64,000 bases of DNA, taken from contig JBAUWJ010000190.1 in assembly GCA_049583715.1 (NCBI GenBank), positions 18,618 through 82,617 of the forward strand, in the 5' to 3' direction. The first letter of the stretch is position 1. The number at the start of each line of letters is the position of its first letter. The translations under genes were made by a program, and so were the position numbers. Source of the DNA: JAANXG01 sp049583715 (lineage in GTDB: Bacteria > Pseudomonadota > Gammaproteobacteria > Arenicellales > JAANXG01). The notes below the pieces were generated by a model. That model was not told the origin of the DNA. It saw only the letters and a list, made by a program, of their open reading frames with translations, and made no database searches. This document shows positions 54,011 to 63,869 of this stretch, piece after piece.

Positions 54011-55664
54011 AAACCTGTTCCTTGAAGGGCTGAATGCCGACCCGCTCGTAGGTGTCGATGAAGCGCTCACCCGCCTCGCGCCGGCCGATGTAAACGTTGA
54101 GAATCTGCTCGATGGTGTCGGCCACCGCCTCCTTGGGGACGCTCGGCCCGATGCGGTCGCCGATCGCCGCGGCGTCATCGGCGCGGCCGCCGAGGGTGAT
54201 CTGGTACCACTCCTCACCATGCTTATCGACACCCAGGATGCCGATGTGTCCGGCGTGATGGTGGCCGCAGGCGTTCATGCAGCCGGACATCTTGAGCTGG
54301 ATGCCGCCGATGTCGTAGAGGCGGTCCAGCCGGTCGAATCTCTCGTTGATCTGCCGGGCGATCGGTATGGACCCGGCGTTGGCGAGCGAGCAGAAATCGA
54401 GGCCCGGGCAGCAGATCATGTCGTTCAAGGTGCCGATGTTCGGCGTCGCGAGACGCTGCTTGTCCAGCTCTCGCCAGACCTTGACGACATCTTCCTGGCG
54501 GACCCAGGCGAGCACCAGGTTCTGGTCGTGCGTGCTGCGGATCTCGTCGCGGCTGTAGCGCTCGGCGATGTCGGCGACGGCGCGCATCTGGGCCGAGGTG
54601 ATATCGCCCGGCGGCACGCCGGGCTCCTTGAGGGACACCACGACGACCCGGTAGCCGGCGTGCCGATGCTCGATGGTGTTCTGCCGGTACCAGTTGGCGA
54701 AGCGCGTATCCAGCATCCAGCGCTCGATCTGGCGGGTATCGGCCGTGGTGCCGTCGGCGGGGCCGCGCGCGCCGCCGCCGAAGAAGCGGGCTACGGTCTC
54801 GATTTCCTCCGGTCCGAGCTCGAGGGACTCGCCGCCGGCGAGCATGCCTTGCCACTCCTGCTCGACACGCTCCCGGAAGGCGTCGATACCGACGGCGTTG
54901 ACCAGTATCTTGATGCGCGCCTTGTGCAGGTTGTCGCGCCGGCCGAGCAGGTTGTAGACCCTGAGCGTCGCTTCGATGTAGGAGAGCAGGTGGCGGCGCG
55001 GCAGGAACTCGCGCATCAGCTTGCCCACCACCGGGGTGCGCCCCATGCCGCCACCGACCCAGACCTGGAAGCCGGGCTCGCCCTTCTCACCGGCAACGAT
55101 GCGCAGGCCGATGTCGTGAAAGCGGATCGCGGCCCGGTCGTGAGCGCCGCCCGTCACGGCGATCTTGAACTTGCGCGGCAGCCACGAGAACTCGGGGTGC
55201 AGCGTGGACCACTGGCGGATGATCTCGCAGTAGGGACGCGGGTCCTCGACTTCATCCGCGGCGACACCGGCGAGGTGGTCGGCGGTGACGTTGCGCACGC
55301 AGTTGCCGCTGGTCTGTATGGCGTGCATGTCGACGTCCGCCAGTTCTTGTAGAATGTCGGGAACGTCCTCGAGCGCCGGCCAGTTGTATTGTATGTTCTG
55401 GCGCGTCGTGAAGTGGCCGAGGCCCCGGTCGTAGGTGTCGGCGATCCGGGCCAGGGTGCGAAGCTGCCTGGAATCGAGTACACCGTAAGGAATCGCCACG
55501 CGCAGCATGTAGGCGTGGCGCTGGAGGTACAGACCGTTCCTCAGGCGAAGCTGCTTGAACTCATCGTCGGTGAGCTCCCCGTTCAGGTATCGATCGACCT
55601 GCCCGCGAAATTGCCGGACCCTCTGGTTGACCAGTGATCGATCGATGTCGTCGTATTGGTACAT
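53955..55664 (-). CDS. cysI: Sulfite reductase hemoprotein (CysI-type nitrite/sulfite reductase)
   Basis: The 569-residue protein has the two half-repeats of siroheme reductases (GLGHFTTRQNIQYNWPALED; ETSIQTSGNCVRNVTADHLA-like region; EIRSTHDQNLVLAWV) and the [4Fe-4S]-siroheme cysteines in CCPGLDFCSLAN and SGCMNACGHHHAGHIG. It reduces sulfite to sulfide. No cysJ flavoprotein is in the operon, so electrons probably come from ferredoxin. The ATG at 55664 opens MYQYDDIDRSLV. First gene of cysI-DUF934-cysH-trx-tauE. Confidence 0.92.
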   Translation of the reverse strand: MYQYDDIDRSLVNQRVRQFRGQVDRYLNGELTDDEFKQLRLRNGLYLQRHAYMLRVAIPYGVLDSRQLRTLARIADTYDRGLGHFTTRQNIQYNWPALEDVPDILQELADVDMHAIQTSGNCVRNVTADHLAGVAADEVEDPRPYCEIIRQWSTLHPEFSWLPRKFKIAVTGGAHDRAAIRFHDIGLRIVAGEKGEPGFQVWVGGGMGRTPVVGKLMREFLPRRHLLSYIEATLRVYNLLGRRDNLHKARIKILVNAVGIDAFRERVEQEWQGMLAGGESLELGPEEIETVARFFGGGARGPADGTTADTRQIERWMLDTRFANWYRQNTIEHRHAGYRVVVVSLKEPGVPPGDITSAQMRAVADIAERYSRDEIRSTHDQNLVLAWVRQEDVVKVWRELDKQRLATPNIGTLNDMICCPGLDFCSLANAGSIPIARQINERFDRLDRLYDIGGIQLKMSGCMNACGHHHAGHIGILGVDKHGEEWYQITLGGRADDAAAIGDRIGPSVPKEAVADTIEQILNVYIGRREAGERFIDTYERVGIQPFKEQVYVPHHQSKDSRQSVLASG

Positions 55665-55776
55665 GACTGCAGTCGGCTCGAGGGCTGGATTTCGGGCAAT
55701 GGTAGTGACTTTGACTAAGAAGAAAAAAGTATAAATATAAATATTGTTATAACCTTTCTTTATAAGTCCATACCGG
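55665..55776. promoter_or_regulatory. AT-rich divergent promoter region cysI-hrpA
   Basis: The 112-bp gap contains an AT-rich block (55721-55765, with AAGTATAAATATAAATATTG and two TTATAA words) unlike the GC-rich surroundings. It must hold the promoters for both directions; individual hexamers cannot be assigned with confidence. Confidence 0.4.
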
Positions 55777-58700
55777 ATGACTCGAGCCGCGCCCTTGGCA
55801 CCGATGCCGCGCAACAACCCCGTCGACGAGTGCATGCTCCGCGACCGGGCACGTCTGGGTCGACTTCGCAAGGCCCGGAAAACAAGAGAGCTCGAGCGGC
55901 TGCTGAGTGCATCCGTGGCTTTGAGACGAGCCCGCAGGGAGGGCGTCCCGGCGCTCAGCTTCGACGAAGCTCTGCCCATCACGGCCCGGAAGACCGAGAT
56001 ACAGGCGGCGATTCGCGACCACCCGGTAGTCGTCGTGTGCGGAGAGACCGGCTCCGGGAAGAGCACGCAGCTCCCCAAGCTCTGCCTCGAGATCGGCCGC
56101 GGCATCGACGGCTACATCGGCCACACGCAGCCCCGGCGGGTCGCCGCCCGGGCCATCGCGGGCCGCCTGGCGGAGGAGCTCGGCGGCGAGGTGGGCGGCC
56201 ACGCAGGGTACAAGTTCCGTTTCGCCGAAGAGCTCAGCGAGCGGAGCTATATGAAAGTACTCACGGACGGCATGCTGCTGGCGGAGCTCGAGACCGACCG
56301 GCTTCTCGAGCAATACGACACGCTGATCATCGACGAGGCCCACGAACGCTCCCTGAACATCGATTTCCTGCTGGGCTTCCTCAAAGGGCTGCTTCCCCGC
56401 CGCCCCGAGCTGCGAGTCATCATCACCTCCGCCACCATCGATCCCGCCGGCTTTTCGAGGTTCTTCGACGACGCCCCGGTGATCGAGGTATCGGGGCGCA
56501 TGTATCCGGTGGAGGTCCGGTACCGCCCCTTCGACCACCAGAATGCGGATGCCGGCGAGCGAAACCTCGAGGTCGCCCTGCTCCACGCCGTCGACGAGCT
56601 GAGCCGCGAGGGCCCGGGCGACATCCTCGTGTTTCTGCCGGGTGAATTCGATATCCACAAGGCTGCCGGCCTGCTGCGCCGGAGGCACTACCGGAACACC
56701 GAGATCCTGCCGCTGTACGCCCGGCTCTCCACCCGCGAGCAGCAGCGGATATTCCATCCGGGCGGGGCGCGCCGGATCGTGCTGGCCACCAACGTCGCCG
56801 AAACCTCCATCACCGTGCCGGGCATCCGCTACGTCATCGACAGCGGGCTGGCCCGCGTCAGCCGCTACCGGGCGGCCCGCCAGGTCCAGGCCCTGCCCAT
56901 CGAGCCCGTCTCCAAGGCCTCGGCCAGGCAGCGGGCGGGGCGCTGCGGGCGCGAGGCCGCCGGCATCTGCATCCGCTTGTACGACGAGCAGGATTTCGAG
57001 GCCCGCGAGGAGTTCACGGCGCCGGAGGTTCAGCGCACATCCCTGGCCAGCGTGATCCTGACCATGCACAAGCTGCGTCTCGGCGAGGTGCGGGAATTCC
57101 CTTTCATCGAGCCTCCGCCCGAGCCGATGGTGAAGGCGGGCTATCGCCTGCTCGAGGAGCTGGGCGCCGTCGATGAAACGCGCGGGCTGACTCCCACCGG
57201 CGAGCGGCTCGCCCGCATCCCCGCGGACCCCAGGATCGGGCGCATGCTGCTGGCGGCGGCCGAGCACCAGTGCGCCAGCGAGGTCCTGACCATCGCCGCG
57301 GCGCTGTCCATCCAGGATCCGAGGGACTATCCGGCGGACGCGCTCGAGCGAGCGCGCCAGGCGCACGCTGCCTGGCGCCACCACAAGTCGGACTTCCTGA
57401 GCCTCCTGCTCCTGTGGGAACGCTACCGCCGTGACACCCGGGACCTGTCCCACCGCCGGCGCGCGCGGTACTGCCGGGAGCGATACCTGTCCATAGTGCG
57501 AATGCGCGAGTGGCGCAACGTCCGGGACCAGCTCAAAGGCATCGCCCGCGAGCTGAATATCCCCCTCAACACCTCGGCGGCGCCGGAGCCGGCGGTGCAC
57601 AAGGCCCTGCTCACGGGGCTGCTCGGCAACATCGCCCAGCGCCATACGGACCACGAGTACCTCGGTACCCAGGGCAAGAAGTTGTTCATCCATCCCTCCT
57701 CGTCGCTCTTCAAGGCGCGGCCCAAGTGGCTGATGTGCGCGGAGCTGGTACAGACGAGCCGACTGTACGCCCGCACCGCCGCCGCCATCGACCCTGCCTG
57801 GGTCGAGGGACCGGCCGCGCACCTCGTCAAGCGCCAGTACCTGGAACCGGCCTGGGACACGAAGCGCGGCGAGGTGGTCGCGCGCGAGCAGGTGACGCTG
57901 TTCGGCCTGACTCTGGTGAGCGGCCGAACGACGAGCTTCTCGAAGATCGACCCGACGGCGAGCCGCGAGGTGTTCATCCGCCAGGGCATCGTGACCGGCG
58001 ACCTCCGCCCCCTCCCCGGATTCCTGGAGCACAACATGCGCCGGATCCGGCAGGCCGAGGAAATCGAGCAGCGCACGCGGCGTCGGGGCATCGTGATCGA
58101 CGACGAGCGACTGTACGCATTCTACGATCAGCGCCTGCCCGCGGATGTGATGGATGCCCGAAGCCTTCGGCGATGGCTCGAGCGAGCCCCGCGGGCGCAG
58201 GTCGACGCGCTGCAACTGGACGCCGAGAGCGCGCGTGCCGAGGTGGTGGACGAGGAGTATCCCAATCGCTTTCCGGATCATCTGGATCTTGACGGCAATC
58301 ACCTGCCGCTCCGCTACCGGTTCGAGCCCGGCCACCCGTACGACGGTGTCACCGTCACGGTGCCGGCGCCGCTGGTGCGCCAACTTCAGCCCGAACCCCT
58401 GAGCTGGCTGGTGCCCGGCCTGCTGGCGGAGAAGATGACGGCCTTGATCAAGGGCTTGCCCAAGGCCCGCCGCCGCGGCGTCGGGCCGGCCGGCGACGCC
58501 GCGTTGCTCTGTCTCGGGCGTATGAAACCGTTAGCCGGGGAAAGTCTCCGGGACTGCATGGGGCGCACCCTGAAGGAGCACAAAGGAATCGACATTCCAT
58601 CGGACGCCTGGGACGAGCAGGCGCTGCCGGCCCACCTGCGCATGAACATCGAGGTACTCGACGCGGGCGGTGAGGTCGTCGCGCACGGGCGCGATGTGGA

Positions 58701-59634
58701 AGACCTCCAGGGCCGGATTCCCCGACCCACCGCGGAGCCGGGCGGCGGGAGCGGCGGGCGCCCGTCATGGCTGGCGAAAGGCCTGACCGACTGGAGCTTC
58801 GATGATCTGCCGGAATCCTTCGAATACCGCCAGTCCGGCGTCCGGCTGCGCTCCTTCGTCGCCCTGCGGGACGACGGCGACAGCGTCGCCATTGCGCTCT
58901 TCGATCGCGAGGACGACGCGCGGGAAAGCATGGCCCGCGGTTTGCACCGCCTGCTCAGGCTACGCCTCGCCGCGCGCGTCAAGTACCTCGCGAAGAACCT
59001 GCCCCAGGGCCGGCGCATGTGCCTGAACTTCGCTTCCGTGGGCTCCTGCGACGCCCTGACGCAGGACATCATCGCCGCCGCCTTTGCGCGCGCCGTTCCC
59101 GCCGAGCCCTGGTCGGTGCGCTCCCGGGCGGCGTTCGAAGAGACGGTGGCGGCCGCCGGCGAGAACCTGGTTCCCGCGGCGGCACAGATCTGCCGGAGCG
59201 TCGCGCCCGCCCTGGAAGAGCTCAGGGCATGCATGAGCCGCCTGGACGACCTCCCCTCCCGCACCCGAACGGACATCGCGCAGCAGCTCGACCTGCTCGT
59301 CTTCCCGGGGTTCGTCAGCCATACGCCGCCGGAACGGCTGAAGCACTATGAGCGCTATTTGAAAGGGGTGCGATTGCGGATCGACCGCTGCCTCAACAAC
59401 CCGGAGCAGGATCTGGCGAAATTGGAAAAGATCCGTATCTTCTGGAAGCCGCTTCTGCTGGCACACCCTGCCCCGCCCGATCCCGTCCCGGCCCCGCTGT
59501 CCGACTTCCGATGGCTGCTGGAGGAGTATCGAATCTCGCTGTTCGCGCAGGAGCTCAAGACCGCACAGCCTGTCTCGGCGAAGCGTCTCGAGAACCAGTG
59601 GCGGATCTACCAGGCCTCACGACACTCGAGTTGA
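55777..59634 (+). CDS. hrpA: ATP-dependent RNA helicase HrpA
   Basis: A 1285-residue DEAH helicase, full length for HrpA. Walker A is CGETGSGKSTQLPK at about 89, DEAH is LIIDEAHERSLNID at about 187, followed by SATIDPAGFSRFF, VFLPGEFDIHKA, ATNVAETSITVPGIRYVIDSG and QRAGRCGRE. The HA2/OB region and the long DUF3418 C-terminal domain follow. HrpA acts on mRNA processing and rescues collided ribosomes. Divergent from cysI. Confidence 0.96.
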   Translation: MTRAAPLAPMPRNNPVDECMLRDRARLGRLRKARKTRELERLLSASVALRRARREGVPALSFDEALPITARKTEIQAAIRDHPVVVVCGETGSGKSTQLPKLCLEIGRGIDGYIGHTQPRRVAARAIAGRLAEELGGEVGGHAGYKFRFAEELSERSYMKVLTDGMLLAELETDRLLEQYDTLIIDEAHERSLNIDFLLGFLKGLLPRRPELRVIITSATIDPAGFSRFFDDAPVIEVSGRMYPVEVRYRPFDHQNADAGERNLEVALLHAVDELSREGPGDILVFLPGEFDIHKAAGLLRRRHYRNTEILPLYARLSTREQQRIFHPGGARRIVLATNVAETSITVPGIRYVIDSGLARVSRYRAARQVQALPIEPVSKASARQRAGRCGREAAGICIRLYDEQDFEAREEFTAPEVQRTSLASVILTMHKLRLGEVREFPFIEPPPEPMVKAGYRLLEELGAVDETRGLTPTGERLARIPADPRIGRMLLAAAEHQCASEVLTIAAALSIQDPRDYPADALERARQAHAAWRHHKSDFLSLLLLWERYRRDTRDLSHRRRARYCRERYLSIVRMREWRNVRDQLKGIARELNIPLNTSAAPEPAVHKALLTGLLGNIAQRHTDHEYLGTQGKKLFIHPSSSLFKARPKWLMCAELVQTSRLYARTAAAIDPAWVEGPAAHLVKRQYLEPAWDTKRGEVVAREQVTLFGLTLVSGRTTSFSKIDPTASREVFIRQGIVTGDLRPLPGFLEHNMRRIRQAEEIEQRTRRRGIVIDDERLYAFYDQRLPADVMDARSLRRWLERAPRAQVDALQLDAESARAEVVDEEYPNRFPDHLDLDGNHLPLRYRFEPGHPYDGVTVTVPAPLVRQLQPEPLSWLVPGLLAEKMTALIKGLPKARRRGVGPAGDAALLCLGRMKPLAGESLRDCMGRTLKEHKGIDIPSDAWDEQALPAHLRMNIEVLDAGGEVVAHGRDVEDLQGRIPRPTAEPGGGSGGRPSWLAKGLTDWSFDDLPESFEYRQSGVRLRSFVALRDDGDSVAIALFDREDDARESMARGLHRLLRLRLAARVKYLAKNLPQGRRMCLNFASVGSCDALTQDIIAAAFARAVPAEPWSVRSRAAFEETVAAAGENLVPAAAQICRSVAPALEELRACMSRLDDLPSRTRTDIAQQLDLLVFPGFVSHTPPERLKHYERYLKGVRLRIDRCLNNPEQDLAKLEKIRIFWKPLLLAHPAPPDPVPAPLSDFRWLLEEYRISLFAQELKTAQPVSAKRLENQWRIYQASRHSS

Positions 59635-59639
59635 TCGCA

Positions 59640-60410
59640 ATGGAAATTTTTCTGTCCAAATTCATTCCCATGTTCGTCTATCCGGTCGGCCTGGCTTTCT
59701 GTTTGCTGGTCATTGCCGCGCTGTTGATGCTGACCGGGAAACGGCGCACCGCCTGGGTCCTCGTGTTCGCTATCGTGTTGCTGATCTTCGCGGCCGGCAA
59801 TGACTATACCTCCTACAAGCTGATCCACGGCCTGGAGAGCGAGTATCCCCCCATGAAGGTCGAGGACACCCCGAAGGCGGACGTGATCGTGGTCCTCGGC
59901 GGCGGCCTGAGCCTGCCGCTTCCGCCGCGCCTGTATCCCGAGCTCAACGGAAGCTCCGACCGGCTGTTGCGCGCGCTGCGGCTGTATCGGGCCGGCAAGG
60001 CCGATCACATACTGCTCAGCGGCGGCAATGTCTTTCCGGAGCCCGGACTCGAGAGCGAGTCGTACTACGCCCGCGGCGTGCTCGAGCTGTGGGGGGTTCC
60101 GGAATCGGCGGTCGTGCTGGAAACGAAGAGCCGCAACACCCTGCAGAACGCCGAGTACAGCGCGCCCATACTCAGGCAGCGACAGTGGCGCAAGGTGTTG
60201 CTCGTGACCTCGGCATCGCACATGCACAGGGCGGTGATGGCCTTCCACCGCGCCGGTGTGAACGTGATCCCGGTGCCGGTCGACTATATCGCGGTCAAGT
60301 CGAGCGCCCCGGAAGCGCTCGGCTGGGTGCCGAACGTCGGGGCGCTGGGGGGGACCACCTACGCGATCCACGAGTACCTCGGGCGGCTCTGGTATCGCTT
60401 GAAGCCGTAG
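59640..60410 (+). CDS. DUF218 (YdcF/SanA-like) membrane protein
   Basis: The 256-residue product has two N-terminal membrane spans (PVGLAFCLLVIAALLML; WVLVFAIVLLIFAAG) and a periplasmic DUF218 domain: DVIVVLGGGLSLPLPPR, DHILLSGGNVFPEPG, ETKSRNTLQNAEYSAPIL and VTSASHMHRAVMAFHRAGV. The ElyC/SanA-like group is linked to envelope or undecaprenyl-phosphate metabolism; the exact reaction is unknown. It starts 5 bp after the hrpA stop. Confidence 0.9.
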   Translation: MEIFLSKFIPMFVYPVGLAFCLLVIAALLMLTGKRRTAWVLVFAIVLLIFAAGNDYTSYKLIHGLESEYPPMKVEDTPKADVIVVLGGGLSLPLPPRLYPELNGSSDRLLRALRLYRAGKADHILLSGGNVFPEPGLESESYYARGVLELWGVPESAVVLETKSRNTLQNAEYSAPILRQRQWRKVLLVTSASHMHRAVMAFHRAGVNVIPVPVDYIAVKSSAPEALGWVPNVGALGGTTYAIHEYLGRLWYRLKP

Positions 60411-60724
60411 GAGCGGGGGCTCCCATTCAATGCCCCGGCCGAATGTCCCGCGTCTCCCGGTGTGGGGTCAGGAACACGGTGCTTTCATGTACCGCCCCCT
60501 CACCCCAGCCCTCTCCCGGAGGGAGAGGGAGTAATGTCCCCTCTCCCGCTGGCGGGTTAGGGTGAGGGTGGTTCCACGCAACGCCCCCTCACCCCGGCCC
60601 TCTCCCGGCGGGAGAGGGGGTTATCCTTCCATCCCTGGCGACATTCTCTTTGGCGGCATCACCGCCAACCCCCAGGTCATACCCATCCTCTGCCGACCAA
60701 TCCAGCGCAGCCTCCCTGATACCA
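60411..60724. repeat. 314-bp gap with CTCTCCC-type inverted repeats
   Basis: Between the convergent DUF218 and PPTase genes, three units built on CCCTCACCCCRGCCCTCTCCC and its inverted half are present (palindromes at about 60509-60529, 60538-60560 partial, and 60598-60619). The rest of the gap shows no gene. Related palindromes occur at 29900-30010. Confidence 0.7.
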
Positions 60725-61468
60725 CTACAAGGTCCATGCCAGCCGCAAGTACCGCCGCTGCAGCTCACCGCTCGGATGTACCAGCGCGGCCACGAAGTTG
60801 TCCGTCGGATAGAGCTGGTGGATATCCCAGCGCTCCCCGTTGACGTGGTCGTCGACCGATATCGGTGACGCGCCGCAGTCCACACACAGCTCGCGGCAGT
60901 CGAAGGGAAAGTGTATGCCGAGGCCAAGTGCCTTGCCGTATCCCTCCTTGCGAGTCCAGCAGGCCAGAAACATCCTGCGCTGCTCCTCTTCCGGCATCGC
61001 GAGCAACGCCGCCGATTCCCGGGCCGCGAATCGACGCTCGATGATCCGGCGGAAGCCGACCTCGCGGGACAGCATCTCCAGGTCGACGCCCAGCTCCCGG
61101 TTCCAGGCAAACCCGTACAGTGCGTAGCCGCCGGAATCCGTGTAGTTGAAGCACAGCTCGTCGCCGTTATGGCCCGGCGGCATCGAAGGTTTGCCCAGAG
61201 GGCCGTAGCGGAATTCCAGCTTGTCCGCAGGACGCCCGAGATAAGCCGACAACAACACCTTTAGCATCCCGCGGGCGGCCGTGAACTCCCGCTTGACGCC
61301 ATCCACGCGGAAGCGACGCACCCGCTTGATCTCCCTTTCGCTCAGGAGCGTCTCCAGCGAGCTGGAAGCGAGCCGGTCCGTGTGCAGATCCTGCCACCAC
61401 ACGTGCACCTCCCCCGGCTCCAGGGCCGGGACCTCGTCCACCGGGTCCCAGGTGACCGGCTCGATCAT
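60725..61468 (-). CDS. Sfp-type 4'-phosphopantetheinyl transferase
   Basis: The 247-residue protein attaches phosphopantetheine from CoA to carrier proteins. Signature motifs are GPLGKPSMP, FNYTDSGGYALYGFA (the family's NxSHS-like strand in altered form), ELGVDLEML and CWTRKEGYGKALGLG with the metal-binding Asp/Glu. No polyketide or peptide synthetase is in the window, so the partner may be the fatty-acid ACP or a distant cluster. Confidence 0.92.
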   Translation of the reverse strand: MIEPVTWDPVDEVPALEPGEVHVWWQDLHTDRLASSSLETLLSEREIKRVRRFRVDGVKREFTAARGMLKVLLSAYLGRPADKLEFRYGPLGKPSMPPGHNGDELCFNYTDSGGYALYGFAWNRELGVDLEMLSREVGFRRIIERRFAARESAALLAMPEEEQRRMFLACWTRKEGYGKALGLGIHFPFDCRELCVDCGASPISVDDHVNGERWDIHQLYPTDNFVAALVHPSGELQRRYLRLAWTL

Positions 61469-61492
61469 GCTCCGCCCTCCCCCGCCCGCGGG

Positions 61493-63004
61493 TCAGGCCA
61501 GGAACAGCCGATAGACCGGGTTGTCGGTTTCGTCGCTGTGGGCATATCCGAGGTCCTTCAGGAAGGCCCGGAACTGCGGCTTCTCCGCCGGCGGCACCTG
61601 GAGGCCGCACAGCACCCGCCCCACCTCGGCGCCGTGGTTACGGTAATGGAACAGGCTGATGTTCCAGTCTTCCCGCATGTGCTCCAGGAAGTTCATCAGG
61701 GCCCCCGGGCGCTCGGGGAACTCGAACCGGTATATGCGCTCGTTGTCCGCGAAGGGCGCATGGCCGCCGACCAGGTGGCGCACGTGCAACTTGGCCATCT
61801 CGTTGTCGGTGAGATCGACGGTGGGGTAATCGTGGCGGCGCAGTTCCCTGATCAGGCTCTCCACCTCCCGGCTGGCGCCGATCTGCAGCCCCACGAACAC
61901 GTGGGCCCGCTCGGGATCGGCGTAGCGGTAGTTGAACTCGGTGATGTTGCGGTCTCCCAGGATGGAGCAGAACAGGCGAAAACTGCCGGGCCGCTCGGGA
62001 ATGGTCACCGCCAGGATCGCCTCGCGCCGCTCGCCGATCTCCGCCCGTTCCGAGACGTGGCGCAGGCGATCGAAGTTCATGTTGGCGCCGGAGGTGATTG
62101 CGATCACGTTCCGATCCTTGAGCTTGTGCCGGCCGAGATACGCCTTGATGCCCGCGACCGACAGCGCCCCGGACGGCTCCATGATGGAGCGCGTGTCCTC
62201 GAATACGTCCTTGATCGCCGCGCATATTTCGTCATTGCTGACCCGCACGATCTCGTCCACGCACTTGCGGGCGATCCTGAAGGTCTCCTTGCCGACCTGA
62301 CGCACGGCGGTGCCGTCGGCGAAGATCCCGACCTCTTTGAGGCGCACCCTGCGGCCGGCCTTCAATGACTGGTACATGGCGTCCGAATCGTCCGACTGCA
62401 CACCGATGATCCGGATGCCGGGCCGCACCTGTTTGACGTAGGCGCCCACCCCCGCGATCAGGCCGCCGCCGCCGATGGGCACGAAGATGGCATGGATGTC
62501 GTCGACATGCTGCTTCAGCAGCTCGACGCCTATGGTCCCCTGTCCCGCGATGGTGTACGGGTCATCGAAAGGATGGACGAACGTGAGCTTGCGCTGGCGC
62601 ACCAGGTCCTGCACCTGGCTGTAGGCGTCGTCGTAGTTGTCGCCGTGCAGAATGACCTCCGCGCCCCGCATGGCCACCGCGTCGACCTTGATGCTGGGGG
62701 TGGTGCGCGGCATGACGATCACCGTCGGCGTCGACAGCACCTGCCCGCTCAAGGCGACGCCCTGGGCGTGATTACCCGCCGACGCCGCGATGACGCCCTT
62801 CTTCAATTGCGTCCGGCTGAGCTGGGACATCTTGTTGTAGGCACCACGGCACTTGAAGGAGAACACCGCCTGTTCGTCCTCGCGCTTCAGCCAGATGTAG
62901 TTGCCGAACCGGGAGGACAGATTGGAGGCGTAATCGAGCGGGGTCTCCTCCGCGACGTCATAGACGTGGGCGGTGAGGATCTTCTTGAGGTACTCCTGCA
63001 GCAT
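61493..63004 (-). CDS. ilvA: Threonine ammonia-lyase, biosynthetic
   Basis: The 503-residue PLP enzyme makes 2-oxobutyrate for isoleucine synthesis. The PLP lysine is in VFSFKCRGAYNKMSQL, the phosphate loop in PIGGGGLIAGVGAYV, and two C-terminal ACT-like regulatory domains (LAVTIPERPGSFRLFCSIL; RFEFPERPGALMNFLEHM) explain isoleucine inhibition in the family. It is divergent from rpiA. Confidence 0.96.
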   Translation of the reverse strand: MLQEYLKKILTAHVYDVAEETPLDYASNLSSRFGNYIWLKREDEQAVFSFKCRGAYNKMSQLSRTQLKKGVIAASAGNHAQGVALSGQVLSTPTVIVMPRTTPSIKVDAVAMRGAEVILHGDNYDDAYSQVQDLVRQRKLTFVHPFDDPYTIAGQGTIGVELLKQHVDDIHAIFVPIGGGGLIAGVGAYVKQVRPGIRIIGVQSDDSDAMYQSLKAGRRVRLKEVGIFADGTAVRQVGKETFRIARKCVDEIVRVSNDEICAAIKDVFEDTRSIMEPSGALSVAGIKAYLGRHKLKDRNVIAITSGANMNFDRLRHVSERAEIGERREAILAVTIPERPGSFRLFCSILGDRNITEFNYRYADPERAHVFVGLQIGASREVESLIRELRRHDYPTVDLTDNEMAKLHVRHLVGGHAPFADNERIYRFEFPERPGALMNFLEHMREDWNISLFHYRNHGAEVGRVLCGLQVPPAEKPQFRAFLKDLGYAHSDETDNPVYRLFLA

Positions 63005-63185
63005 GGAATTCTTCGGCTTCTTGGTTGGTGGGGGTCGATTCTCGAAATCCCCGCCGCGAATGCGCGGCCGGTTTCCGGATCGGACCCGAAACGTGCTAAC
63101 TTATCAGGCGCCGGACCCGCTGTCAGCCGACGACGGCTTTTCCAGGCGACGACCACTCATACCAGCGCTCGAAATCGGGAACCCC

Positions 63186-63842
63186 ATGTCACAAGACGAT
63201 GCCAAGCACGCCGCGGCCCAAGCCGCCCTCGACTTCATTGAAGCCGGCATGATCGTCGGGGTCGGCACCGGCTCGACGGTCGAGCACTTCATCACCGCAC
63301 TGGCCGGCGTCAGGGGCAAGATCGACGGCGCCGTCGCCAGCTCCCTGGACACCGAGGACAAGCTCAGGGCGCACAACATTCCAGTGCTGTCCCTGGACCG
63401 CTCCGGTGACCTGCCGCTATACGTGGACGGCGCCGACGAAGCGACCCGCCACCTGTCCCTCGTCAAGGGGGGCGGCGGGGCCCTGACCCGGGAGAAGGTC
63501 ATCGCCGCAGCGAGCGAGAAGTTCGTCTGTATCGTCGACCGCACGAAGCTGGTGGACGTGCTCGGCGCCTATCCCCTGCCCGTGGAAGTGATCCCGATGG
63601 CGAGGAGCTACGTGGCCAGGCAGCTCGTCAAGCTCGGCGGCCAGCCGCAGCTCCGGGAAGGCTTCCTCACGGACAACAGCAACGTGATCCTGGATGTCCG
63701 GAACCTCGAGATCCCCGACCCCGTCGCCCTGGAGCGGGAGATCAACCAGATTGCGGGCGTGGTGACCAACGGGATATTCGCCCAGCGCGGCGCGGACGTG
63801 CTGCTGGTGGGGTCGGAGACCGGCGTCGAACGCATCGGTTGA
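63186..63842 (+). CDS. rpiA: Ribose-5-phosphate isomerase A
   Basis: The 218-residue enzyme interconverts ribose 5-phosphate and ribulose 5-phosphate. Conserved blocks are MIVGVGTGSTVEHFI, SLDTEDKLRAHNIPV, DGADEATRHLSLVKGGGGAL and REKVIAAASEKF. Length is standard and the ATG at 63186 fits the family start. Confidence 0.97.
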   Translation: MSQDDAKHAAAQAALDFIEAGMIVGVGTGSTVEHFITALAGVRGKIDGAVASSLDTEDKLRAHNIPVLSLDRSGDLPLYVDGADEATRHLSLVKGGGGALTREKVIAAASEKFVCIVDRTKLVDVLGAYPLPVEVIPMARSYVARQLVKLGGQPQLREGFLTDNSNVILDVRNLEIPDPVALEREINQIAGVVTNGIFAQRGADVLLVGSETGVERIG

Positions 63843-63869
63843 GCCGGGGATTGTGGTCCGGGGCGGCAC

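Noticed and set aside
55747..58383. 878-codon open frame antisense to hrpA
   Set aside because: It is the complement of a conserved helicase gene in GC-rich DNA, has no ribosome-binding site or recognisable domain, and its composition is that of a codon-position shadow.
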